From Allomyces macrogynus ATCC 38327 (Eukaryota > Blastocladiomycota > Blastocladiomycetes > Blastocladiales > Blastocladiaceae): a stretch of DNA of 47,830 nucleotides. The stretch covers positions 1,333,124-1,380,953 of the forward strand of contig GG745336.1 in the NCBI GenBank assembly GCA_000151295.1, written 5' to 3'. The position numbers and the translations under genes were made by a program. Shown one piece after another: positions 1 through 9,838 of this stretch. Positions within the stretch are counted from its first letter, which is position 1. Every line of letters begins with the position of its first letter. The notes beneath the pieces were generated by a model, which saw nothing but the letters and a program-made list of their open reading frames with translations, did not search any database and had not been told where the DNA came from.

Positions 1-1417
1 TCCTCCGGTCCGAGTCTGGAGAGGAGGATGCGGCGGTGACGCGGGACGGTTCGGTGAGAGGGTTGAGAATGCGGGAAAAAGGAAGTACCTTCGTCCTCGT
101 TGTTCTTGGTCGTGGCCACAGCAATTTGCTGCTTGAGCTTGCTCCAAACACCCCACATGCCGGTCGTTGCGGCACCACTGTTCCCGTTCTCGTGGACATT
201 GGCGGCGTGGTCGCCGGAATCGCGCTTGTCGCCTTCCGCCGCGGGCGGAGTGGCCGCGTGTGAGGCTTCATCGCCTACGACGCGAAACGGAGAAAGAGGG
301 ATGAAGAGTGAGCGACAGGCCACTCTGAAATAGAAAACGCAAAATGTTAACGTACCCGAGGTTCTCTTGGCGGCACCTGTCGCCACACTCTCCTTGAGTT
401 TACTCCACAACGACCCACCCCAATTCGCGCCCGCCGACCGCGGCGCCGACGTATCCGAGTGCGTCGCGCTCACATCGCTCGACGCTTCACCCGACGGCCG
501 TGCCGGTGGGACCGGCACGGGCGGGACTGGCGGCGCGAGCTCATCCTCGTCGACGTTCGGCTGGCCACACTTGTGCCGCGCCGGGGTAAAACCCGACATC
601 GCGGCCACAATCCTTGCACAGAATCACGACGCGAGAGACGCGGTAGTCGATGGTCTTGCCCGGGAATGTCAATCGTCTTGGGCTTGTCGGGCCGCGCAAT
701 CGGCACGTCCGGGTCGGTCGCTGGCGTGCGTGGGCGGCTCGCGGCACGTGTGCGACGCTCAGAGCGCGCGGGAAGTGCGGGAGGGTCACTGTTGGTACGC
801 AGGGAGGGCGGCGGCCGCTCCGGACGCGGTACGCGCTCAGCGGCGATTGCCGGGCGAGCAGTCGATGACGAACCGACCTCGGACCGCGATGAGTATCCGC
901 CACCGCTGACCTCGGACCGCGACGAGTAGCCGCCCCCACCGACTTCGGAGCGGGACGAGTAGCCTCCACTTCCGACTTCGGACCGCGACGACGAGTAGGC
1001 CGGCGCGCCGCTGCTGCCGACCTCCGACCGCGACGCGCCGTATCCGCCACCCACTTCTGACCGTGACGAATACCCGCCCACTTCCGACCGGGACGAATAC
1101 CCGCCCACCTCGGACCGCGAAATCGTTGTCGCAGCAGGCCCACTTGCGCCACGAGTTGGGCGCGGGGGACGACGCACGGGCTCGGCCTCGACCGACGGCC
1201 GTGCGCGACCAAGCGTGTACGGCTGCGGCGTACTACCGGCAGGCGGCATTGGCGCGAGCGTGCCGGGCGTGCCGACATCGGACGCGTACCCACGCGTGCG
1301 GCTCGGGCTGCGCGGACGTGCGGGGCGCGAACTTGAGTATTCGGTGCGTTCCGGGCGCGGGATACGATGCCCGTCGCGCGGCGGGCGGGGGGCAGCGCGC
1401 GCGTACTGGCCATCCAT
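1..1417 (-). CDS. Orphan SRSEV-repeat protein with Cys/His cluster, partial at left edge
   Basis: I do not recognise a family. The start is taken at 1417 (MDGQYARAAP). The reading is basic, Pro/Ser/Arg-rich, then carries eight SRSEV-G/S/Y repeats (about 1120 down to 866). Next comes a conserved-looking stretch, RVVILCKDCGRDVGFYP, followed by HKCGQPN, which could bind zinc (C-x2-C ... H-x-C). Two related amphipathic segments follow, GSLWSKLKESVA (about 400) and GVWSKLKQQIA (about 140). Introns are inferred at 275..355 (GTACGT...TAG) and 16..88 (GTACTT...CAG), and the gene continues past base 1. Two one-base frame breaks, at about 656-664 and 577-590, separate the repeat frame from the Cys frame and the Cys frame from the tail. 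Removing one base at each restores the frame and makes the splice phases agree, so I read them as indel errors. Function unknown. Confidence 0.6.
866..1120 (-). repeat. Tandem SRSEV-coding repeat, 8 units
   Basis: Eight imperfect in-frame units of about 27-45 bp each encode SRSEV followed by a short Gly/Ser/Tyr linker. The third base varies between units while the SRSEV core is kept, which suggests selection on the peptide rather than recent slippage alone. Confidence 0.8.
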
Positions 1418-1855
1418 GGTTGCGTGGGCCGGCGATGGCGAGCTGGTGCTGGTGATGTTGGGTCCAAGCGGTCGACGTGGGCTGCCTCTGGCGTCGCTGG
1501 ACTGGTTGGCCTCGTTGCCTGAACTTGCGCGCTGGAGGCTGCTGCCGGTGGTTGTCCTTCGAGCCGAATCGCGGGGGAGAAGCAAGGAGGAGAGCCAGTC
1601 CAGCTCGCGGTGGCGGCGGGTCCTTTGCCGTTGGCGTGTAGTGGTTGCGCTTTGTGGCGAGCGCACGCGTCCAGCCCTCAATTTGCATGCGCTTGGTGCA
1701 AATGACAACGCAAACCCAACAAAATAGTGCATTTTGATTCCACATCCACATCCGGCACTCCGCTCACACCACACCAAGCAGCATCCATCGTGCCGCTACA
1801 GACAGACAATAATCATCCCCCAAACACCAGAAAATGCAAATCCGAAAAGCGACGC
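1418..1855. other. Intergenic, 5' of the SRSEV gene and 3' of the MADS gene
   Basis: This stretch should hold the promoter of the leftward SRSEV gene and the 3' UTR of the MADS-box gene. The SRSEV frame stays open up to 1777, but that extension looks like composition rather than protein. No clear TATA box or other site is visible. Confidence 0.4.
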
Positions 1856-3905
1856 TTACCGCGTCGCCGGTCCCGGTGGAGCCACTCCACCCTCCACCCT
1901 GCCTCGCGCCGCCCACCCCGCGAAATCACCAGGGCCACGACCTGCAACCGCCGGCGGCGTATTGGGCGGTGTCGTTCGGCCCGGCGCGCCCGCCGTCCAG
2001 GTCGCTGATGCCGGCGACGGCGGCGGCATTTGAAGCGCGACCATAAGGCTCGACGGCGACGACATGATGGATGCGCGCCGCGCGTGGCTCGCGGCCAGGA
2101 ATGCCGGGTCCGCACGCAGATCGATAGGCGTTGGGAGGTCAGTACCGGCCGGCGTGTCGGCTGCGGACGGCATTGCCGCGAGCGTCGTCACCTCCCACCC
2201 AACGGGCATCGCGACATGGGTCGCGGCAGGCGGGGGCCATGCGGTGGTAGCGGCGATCATGGTCCATGCGCTGCCGTTGTCGACGGAGCTGGGGGTGGCC
2301 ACGGCGCGGACACGGCCGGTGGTGGTGCCGCGTGCCCGGGCCATGACAATGGGGCCGGCAGCATCGTTCCTGGGCGGCTCGGGACGGCGGAAACGGTCGC
2401 CGGGATCGCGGCCGTGGATACGGGTGCCGGGATCGAAGAATACACAAATGACATGTTGGGCACGGTGGAGAACATGGGCACGGGACCGCTCATTGCGCTG
2501 TTCGTTGCTCCAGTAGCGACGGGTGCTGGTCGCGCTGGTGCAGTCGAACCAGCGGCTTGTCCTGGTGGTGGTGGTCCCGCAATGAATGTTACTGGAACCA
2601 TAGGCGCTGCGGCAGGAGCAGAACTCGGTCGCCCAATTTCTGGAGCGCTGATATTTTCGTGCGCAGCGGCACTCAATGGAATCGGTGGAGCCGAGTACGG
2701 TGACGAGGGCCAACTCGGCGGCGCGGCATGCAAAGCACCGTGATCCGATGGCGACGCCCACGACGATGACAGGTTTACAACGCCGCCCAAAGACACGATA
2801 GAATCACGACGCGTCGATGCCGATGCCGATGCCGAATCGTGTCGCGGTCGTTTTGCTGGTGGATCCTGAAGGAACCCGTGCGCCGCATTCGGGAACGTTG
2901 GTGAAAACGGTGCTTGAGCGAGTCCGCCCGCGTAGGGAACAGACGGCGCCGGCGGGAGGTGGAGGTCCTCGGACTCGTCGCCATCGTCGTGCGTGTCGTG
3001 CCCACGTGCGCACAGCGCGGCAAACTAACGAATCGGCACACAATGATCACAGCAGCGATCAGTCCATGTGTAACGCGTCACACCCATACCACCATCCGCG
3101 CGCGCACATACCTCGTCGTTTGTGCGCACTTCTATCGGCCTCCCACTCTGTCTGTGCACTGTAAACTTGGCGAGCAGCGCGTCCACGTCGTCGAGCGACG
3201 AAAAGTACGCGGCCTTGCCCTCGTACATGACAATCAGGGCCACGTCGGCCCCGCACAGCGCGCTCAATTCGTACGCCTTCTTCATCACGCCGTTCTTGCG
3301 CTTTTGAAATGTAACCTACAAGATTGAGATAACGGATGCGCAGCATCGGACATTGGTGAGCAACAAGTGCCAAGTCCACAAAGCATGCGCAGGTGCTTGC
3401 AGCTCACGGCAACACGACCCAAGCCCGATGCACAACGAGGCTGAGTGCATCGAAAAGCTCTGGAACAAAACCCGTGCGCTGCTGCAACGCGCCGCGACGC
3501 CATCCCACTTTGCACGCGCGGCGCCTCATTTGAAACGGCCCGTGGCGCACGAGAGTCATGGGCAACATCCAGCCGCAGCAGCGCAACAAGTGAGAGGGGT
3601 GAGACGGCCGTTCCGGCGCTTTTTCGTTGCAACTCGGGTTGAATCGGCTAGTCCATCGTGGCGACCCATGCGCGCGCACCGCGCATCCGCGCGCGCGGGG
3701 AGTGGTTGACCGTGTTGCAAGCGCGTGTCGGCCGCGCGCGTGAGCAATAGCGAGAGCTCCTCGCGCTCGCAACGCGCGCGTGCACGATGCCGGAGCGCAA
3801 ATCGGTTCCAGCTTGCTTGCACTCGAGCCAGCGAACAGAGGATCCACGTACGTTTCGTGCGCGAGTCTCAGTGATGCGAGCAATCTTGATTTTGCGGCGT
3901 CCCAT
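1856..3905 (-). CDS. MADS-box transcription factor (MEF2/Rlm1 type)
   Basis: Exon 1 (3905..3852) encodes [18 protein letters not shown]. Exon 2 (3315..3112) continues with [18 protein letters not shown] and then the beta-strand part [18 protein letters not shown]. Joined, these form a complete MADS domain of about 58 residues, whose family binds CArG-like A/T-rich DNA as a dimer. The MGRRKIKI start and the [14 protein letters not shown] helix fit the MEF2/Rlm1 class rather than the SRF class. Introns are 3316..3851 (536 bp, unusually long) and 3025..3111 (GTATGT...TAG). Exon 3, from 3024, encodes a long Ala/Pro/Ser-rich region typical of activation domains, with a basic PAKRPRHDS patch. One frame break (one base missing, somewhere around 2260-2400) is needed to pass from the first frame, which stops at 2257, to the one ending at 1856. 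The predicted length is about 475 residues. The fold assignment is firm; the C-terminus is less so. Confidence 0.85.
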
Positions 3906-5261
3906 CGTGGTCGTTGCGGTCGTTCTTGTCAGATCGGGATCGCAGAACGGGTGAAGCAAACCGTCTCGACGACGGGAACGGTCGTGGAATGTCGAGGAGA
4001 AACCGCGGCTCGGTGAAGGGGGGTGGGGGTACGGTCGTAAAGAAAATGCCCCTGGACGACGAGTGAGGGAGGGAGAAAATGGTCGCGTGGGGGATATAGA
4101 CGCCGGTGAGCGTCCAGTTCGAACAAGAGCATCGCAAGCGGAAGAACGGCGTAACAAGCCCTCGAGTGCCGCCTCGACATTGGACTGATCATCTTTTTCC
4201 ACTCTTGCCTAGGGCAAGAGGTTTTACGGGCGGAACATTGCCGTCGGGGCTTTCACCAAACGCCATAGGGATGGCACGGTACGCGCTCGGCAGCTCGCGC
4301 GCGAGCCAGGAACTGCGGTGGCGCAATAAGTGGTGGAGAAGGCTGGACGCGCGTCGACCTCTTCGTACTGATGGAAACGTCGATCGTGTGGGCACGTTCT
4401 TGGGTGGAGAACGTGCACGGCCGACTCATCATCGAGTGCCCCCACCAAGTTTCGTCTGGGGTGGGGCAAGGTCTTGGCACCAGCTAGCGCGCGTCGGTGG
4501 TTCGCAGTTGGCCACCCGTCAAGCGCGTCGCGCGCGCGTCGAGCGGAAACGCGAAATCGTCGAGCTCATCGGCGGGACCTGGGCGTTGGTCCCGCCTCGC
4601 CCTTGCTTACGTGGGGGACAGGGGAGGAAGGCACAACGAGAACCCCTGGCCACGGCCAAGCGCGTGCATCTCGGACGTGCAAACCCCTTGCGCTCCTGTC
4701 ACGATCATCGTCTCATACTGCATGGCAGCAAGGCTCTCCACCAACAAACCATGACCGCGCATGCTTCAATCCGGCCAGTTTGCAAGCTCCTGGATCATCC
4801 CCTCAGCGCAACTTCACGCCGCAAGCAAACTCGCCCGGGTTCACCCGGGTTGGTCGCGATTTGTTTGGTTTCCGCGGCGTTTAGGCGATTGTTGCCGCAA
4901 GTTATGTGGCACGGTCTTGCATTTCCGCCGTACGACAAAGATTTATTTCGCGACGCGTCACCAATGGCTGGTCAACTTCCTCGCTTCATTCTGTTCGTTA
5001 TCGTTCACAGCATCCTCAGACAGCGAGCCCGCTCTTTTGGCCGCCTGAATTGACAGAATTTGAAGGGTCGAGGCATTACGACGAGCGAAAGCATGGCCAG
5101 CGGCGAAATCTGACAAGAACGCATAGACGAGGAACGGTTTTACTAGACTAGAATTTCATGGTTTCCGGCGACAGAGGGGCAAGGGGTATAAAAATCCCAC
5201 ACAACCGCGGCACGACCTGCCGAAAACGATCCGTGAGCACGAACTGAGCACGCGAAGCAAA
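3906..5261. other. Gene-poor spacer upstream of the MADS gene
   Basis: The first few hundred bases must contain the MADS promoter. The rest, to 5261, shows no recognisable protein, RNA gene or repeat. A 315-codon open stretch on the plus strand (4106-5053) has no domain, no conserved-looking segments and an Arg/His/Pro composition expected of noncoding GC-rich DNA. A TATAAAAA string at 5187 faces no plus-strand gene. Confidence 0.4.
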
Positions 5262-6628
5262 TTACTTGCGCGAGGCCGACGGCACGCGCTTACCCGTGGG
5301 CGATGCCGGACGCTGTTGTGACTGTTGCTGTTGCTGCTGGGCCTGCTGCTGCTTGCCGACCGGCGCGTTCTGCTTCTGTTGCTGCTGCTGCTGCACCGGC
5401 GAGTTCTTGGCCTGCTGTTGCTGCTGCTTATTAGACGGCGACGACGGGCGCTGCTGTTGGTGCTGATGCTGCTGCGGCTGGGACTGCGCCTGCTTGTTGC
5501 TGGGCGACGCGGACCGTTGGCTTTGGCTCTGCTGCTGCTGCTGCTGCTTCTGGTTCTGGATCGGCTGCGTGGAGGCCTGCTTGTTGGTCGGCGAGGCGGG
5601 ACGCTGCTGGTTCTGCGACTGCGACTGCTGCTTGGACTGCTGCGGCGCGTTCTGCTGCGACTGCTTGATCTGCGCCGACTGCGGGCGCGTTGTGGGGGCC
5701 TGCTGCTGCAGCTGCTGTTGCTGCTTGGACTGCTGCGGCGCGTTCTGCTGCGACTGCTTGATCTGCGCCGACTGCGGGCGCGTTGTGGGGGCCTGCTGCT
5801 GCTGCTGTTGTTGCTGCGTGCGCGTCACGGCCTGCTGCTGCTGCTTGGGCGCCGGCAGCTGCGACTTGAGCCACACGGGCGCGACCGAGTCGTCAAAGAG
5901 CCACGCGCCCGACTCGAACGCGTCGTCCGGGTGCGCGTTACGCGCCCGGATCGCGCCGACCGGCATCGGCTGGCCCGACGGCGCGGCCTGCTTCTGAGTC
6001 GTGTTCTGCTGAGGGCGGGAGGCCTGCGACTGCCGCTGCGAGTGCTGCTGCGAGTGCTGCTGCGAGTGCTGCTGCTGCTGCAGCTGCGACTTGGCCTGCA
6101 TCTGCTGCTGTTGCTGAGCCGACAGCGGGCGCGCGGCCGAGTTCTGCGACTGGCTCTGCGTCTGCGACTTGGCCTGCTGCTGCTGCTGCTGGACCGGGTT
6201 GGCCGTCTTCTGCTGCGCCGACTGCGGCCGCATGGTCGATTGCTGCTGCTGGATCTGCTGCTGCGACTTGGCCTGCGCCTGCTGCTGCTGCCCGTTCTGC
6301 TGCTTGGCCTGAGCCTGCTGGTGCTGCGTGTTATGCGACTTGGCCTGTTGCTGCTGCGGGTTCTGCTGCAGCTTGTTCGAGGGCGACGCCGGGCGCTGCT
6401 GCGACTGCTGGTTCAGCGACTGCTGTTGCTTGTTCGATGGCGACGCAGGGCGCTGCTGTTGCTGGTTCAGCAACTGTTGCTGCGTCTGCTTGTTCAACGG
6501 CGAGGCCAGGTGCTGCTGCGACTGCGACTGATGGTTCTTGGCCTGTGCCTGCTGGTTCTTGACCGATGCCTGCTGCTGAGCGCCGGCGCAGCGGCGGTCT
6601 TGGCCTGCGCGTTCTGAGTGCGACCCAT
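5262..6628 (-). CDS. Gln-rich PASPSNK-repeat protein
   Basis: No family is recognised. The ATG at 6628 (MGRTQNAQAKTAAAPA) leads into a protein of about 455 residues that is overwhelmingly Gln, with recurring RPASPSNK/RPASPTNK motifs and TTRPQSAQIKQSQQNAPQQSK units, and a basic tail ending RVPSASRK. One non-repetitive island, GAIRARNAHPDDAFESGAWL and the next 25 or so residues, sits in the middle (about 5850-5970) and may be the functional core. The start and the long Gln frame are joined by one frame break at about 6575-6592; adding one base makes the length a multiple of three. The SPSNK/SPTNK motifs could be proline-directed phosphorylation sites (inference). Gln-rich tracts of this kind occur in transcriptional and RNA-granule proteins, but nothing here decides the role. 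A TATA box lies 100 bp upstream of the ATG. Confidence 0.7.
5628..5802. repeat. Direct repeat of about 82 bp, 93-bp period
   Basis: The stretches 5628-5709 and 5721-5802 read as identical. They encode the same TTRPQSAQIKQSQQNAPQQSK block twice. Their identity at synonymous sites points to a recent duplication inside the Gln-rich gene, or to an assembly artefact in repetitive sequence. Confidence 0.7.
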
Positions 6629-7469
6629 CTTGTCTTGCTTGGCTTGGTTGGTTAGTGAAGAGGAGGACAAGGAGGAAAGAGCGAATGGAACTCGATGGAG
6701 ATCCTGGATCGGAGCGGGGGTGCGCAGTATTTATACTCGGGCAGGCCGCTCACGGCGGCGAGTGCGGCTCACGGCGGTCGAGCATGGTTGGTCGGTTCGT
6801 GCAGACGAGTGCGGAGAGTCACGCTTGCTTGCTGGCTGGCTGGATAAATATCATGGCTTGGGTGCGGAAAATGAAGTGGTGGTGGTGGTAGTGGTGGTGG
6901 TGGTCGACGTTCTCGACGCGACGCGTCGAGGCGTGCTGCGGTGTTCAAAGAGATGCCTTCCTAGTCGCGGTCACGTTTCAAAGTTGTTCTGTTGTTGCCA
7001 ACACTGATTTGTTCTTGATCCCGGCCGTTCCTGGACATTTATCACAGCGAACCGGTGTGTCCGAGCACGCCTCAATCGGTCACAATATTATTGGCGGGCA
7101 TGGGCGGTCGCTGCGGTCGCTAGAATAGGTGTCGGCCCCACTTCGGTGGCGACCAGGCGGCCTGCGAACGAGGCTTTCAAAGAACTTGTCTCCCTAAACG
7201 TCGTGGTCACGATGCACGCTAGATGCCATCTCCGCATCTCAACAGATCACGCCAGAGTCGAGCGACCATCTTGCGTGTCTCTCTCTCTCCTTCTGCGCGC
7301 TGGCCCCGGTCGTTTCCCTCGTCCGGATCGTGCAACGACGGTCGTGACGACAACCGCAACACCGCTCCCAGCGTCTCTGATCCGGCCGGTCGTCAACAAA
7401 AACGTCTCTAATTCCCTCACCCAAAAACCTCACCCACCCCATCGCTCTTCCCTGCGCGCGGGCCCTCGC
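6629..7469. other. Intergenic, 5' of Gln-rich gene and 3' of SRP68
   Basis: This region contains the TATA box noted separately and a GTG-rich simple repeat at about 6876-6904. No further gene is recognised. Open frames here are the continuation of antisense shadows of SRP68. Confidence 0.4.
6728..6735 (-). promoter_or_regulatory. TATA box of the Gln-rich gene
   Basis: TATAAATA on the minus strand, 100 bp upstream of the ATG at 6628. The match to the TATA consensus and the spacing both fit a core promoter. Confidence 0.5.
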
Positions 7470-9460
7470 TCACTTGCGCCCCCACAACCCACCAAACCAG
7501 CCCGCCAACAACGGCTTGGCCTCCTCCACCATCACTTCCTCCTTCTCCTTTTCCACCACCTCCTCCACCAGCACCGCATCCGCCGCCTTGGCCACCCGCT
7601 GTTTCCCCTCCGCCCGCTTATCCGGCGCCTCCTGCCCCGCGCCACCGAGGAGGTTCGGGAACTCGATCGCATTAAACGCCAAATCAAAGAACACGGGCTT
7701 TGCCGGCACAGGCAACGGGTGCACGCGGACGACCGGCATCGCATTACTCGCGCCATCCAGGACCGCGCGCGCAGCCGCCGGCGCGTGCGAGACCGGCGGG
7801 ACCGCCGCGTCGCGCACGGGCGCGAGAACTCGCATCGCGTCAGTCCAGGCGGCCCGACCTTCGAGGTCGGCGCGCAAGATGGCGACAGATCCGTCGGCGG
7901 TCGGGAGTGCTGGCGCGTCGCCCCACTCGACACCGTCGGTATCGTCGATCGAGTCGAGGTGCTCGACCGCACGAGAAAAGACGGCCTTGGCGTCGGCAAA
8001 CTTACCGGCGCTCACATAGGCGAGGGCCAAGTCGCGCGCACGACGGGCACGGAATTCAATCGCGCGGGCGTCGATTGCGGCGCATGCGCGCGCGTCGGCC
8101 GCGACGTGCGGCAGTGCACGGGCTTCGGCGAGGTTGGCGAGGAGGTTGTCGTACAACCGCACGTTCTCGGCAAGCCGTTTCTTGGTGGTCGGTGCCGACG
8201 GCGCCGTCGTTGATGCGGCAGCGGGGAGGGCCGCGGCCTTGGCACGGTCAGCGTCCTCGGCGGCGCGGTCCGCGAGGAGCGCCAGGTTCCGGTGCGCCGT
8301 GAAAATGCGCCGCGCGTACGCGAGGTACGTGTGCGTGACTTGCAGTCCGCGCGTGGTCGAATCGGCCGTCGACGTCGCGACTTTTTGTTTGGCGGCCTGG
8401 TCGGCATCCAAGTCCTTGCGCGCGAGTTTCTCGGCGGCCAGGAGCGCCGTGATCAGGGTTTGCAGTACCGGCACGCGCTGGTTGGGCTCGATCAGCGGGA
8501 CTGAGTCGGCCAAGTCGCGCGCCTGGGCGATGGCGCGCGCGACGGCGGCGTTGCGGACGGCCACGGCGGTCCCGAGGAAGGTGAGCGTGGTCGCGGCCGA
8601 GTCGGTCGTGTCGGAGGTTGCGAGCAGCGCGTCGAGTTCGCGCTGGAAGTGGTCGGCGTCCGGGTTGGCGCGGCGGCCAGAGGCAATGAGTTCGACGAGG
8701 GCGTCGACGTCGTGGCCGCGCTTCGACAGGTGGTAGGTGCAGTACCGCAGCTGCGGGTCGAGCACGTCCATGGCCGATTGGCACAGCGCAGCATGGGTCG
8801 CGTCCGGCGTGACCTTGGCAATGTTTTCGTAGACCGACCTGGGAGAAATTGGTTTAGTCAGGTGCCCCAGCACGAGGATTTAGGGGAAGAAAAGGCGTAC
8901 TTGGCACCCAAAAAGTGGTCGAGAGCCTCCTGCCAGAGGTGCTTTTCAAACAAGTAGCGGCCATTCATTTCGTGCGCGTACGCGCGGACCTCGAGCACGT
9001 CGGTCAGGCTAAACTGGAGCGCGGCTTCCTTGCCACCATCCGCGGTGTCCTTGGCACGCTTGGCAAGTTCCACGACCACCTGCTCCAAGTGCCCGGCCGA
9101 GCTCGCGGCCAACTTCAACTTCTTGAGCATATGGCGGCGCTTCTGGTTGGCCGAGACTTCATCAACGAGCTTGGCCTGCTCGGCGAGATCCATGGCGTAG
9201 GCCCAGTACCGGTCAACGGTAAAGACGAGCGCGAGCACGTGCTTGAGGTCGTTGGCGGTCTCGGCGTTGATCGGTTTCGGGTCGTACTTGCCCGCACGAC
9301 CCTTGGCCTGGCGCATGCCGGACGCGGCACGCAGGCGCTGGATGCGGCGCGTGCAAAAGGCGCGGTAGCGCGCATAGTCGTCGTGGCGCAGGCCGTAGGT
9401 GGCGCGCGCGTCGGCGAGCGTGGCGAGCAGCGCCAGCGCGGCGGGCGTGGGGGTCGACAT
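7470..9460 (-). CDS. SRP68: Signal recognition particle subunit SRP68
   Basis: SRP68 binds SRP RNA and pairs with SRP72 in the S domain of the signal recognition particle, which targets ribosomes to the ER. Exon 1 (9460..8901) starts MSTPTPAALALL and carries the N-terminal RNA-binding TPR-like region: YGLRHDDYARYRAFCTRRI, then RAYAHEMNGRYLFEKHLWQEALDHF. The intron is 8839..8900 (GTACGC...CAG). Exon 2 (8838..7470) begins SVYENIAKVTPD, continues with RYCTYHL, and ends in the helical C-terminal part expected to contact SRP72. The total is 642 residues, close to the usual 600-630. The frame is intact across both exons. The gene shares a 378-bp divergent spacer with the DUF155 gene. Identification rests on motif order and length; confidence is high. 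Confidence 0.9.
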
Positions 9461-9838
9461 GGTTGCAGCAAGTCGTGCGGGGTCTGGCGCGCGCGGATCG
9501 GCGTTGAGGTCGCGGTCGACGGCGACGGCGCGAGCGTGGTGGTCGTGGTGGAGGCGAGCGTGCATCGGTGCGGTGGGATCGGCACGGGGATCGCATGCCA
9601 CGGCCGTCGGTTCGCGTCGTGACCGTGTCGCCCGATGGTGCGCTTGCGTTGGTTCGCCCGCACCCCGTCCTCCACTGTGAGCTGCACATCGTCGTCCTCA
9701 ACTTTGCGCAATCTGGCGCGCTGATTCCCGCCTGCACCACACCACCGCGACTCGCTGCACTCGCGCGGGCTCCACCTACGCTCTACGCTCTCCGCCCGGA
9801 TCCGCACGTGCAAGATCAAGGACAAGCCCGCCACCACC
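9461..9838. promoter_or_regulatory. Divergent promoter region, SRP68 / RMD1-like
   Basis: These 378 bp separate two ATGs facing away from each other, so they probably hold both core promoters. No TATA box is obvious. A pyrimidine-rich stretch with CCACC precedes the ATG at 9839. Confidence 0.5.

Noticed and set aside
4106..5053. 315-codon open frame on the plus strand
   Set aside because: No domain or conserved-looking segment, Arg/His/Pro composition expected of GC-rich noncoding DNA, and no TATA or splice context. Not called a gene.
5187..5194. TATAAAAA string on the plus strand
   Set aside because: No plus-strand gene follows; the next gene runs on the minus strand and ends here.
5325..6617. 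Long Leu/Arg-rich plus-strand frame
   Set aside because: It is the antisense of the Gln-rich gene; CAG-type codons read as Leu on the other strand.
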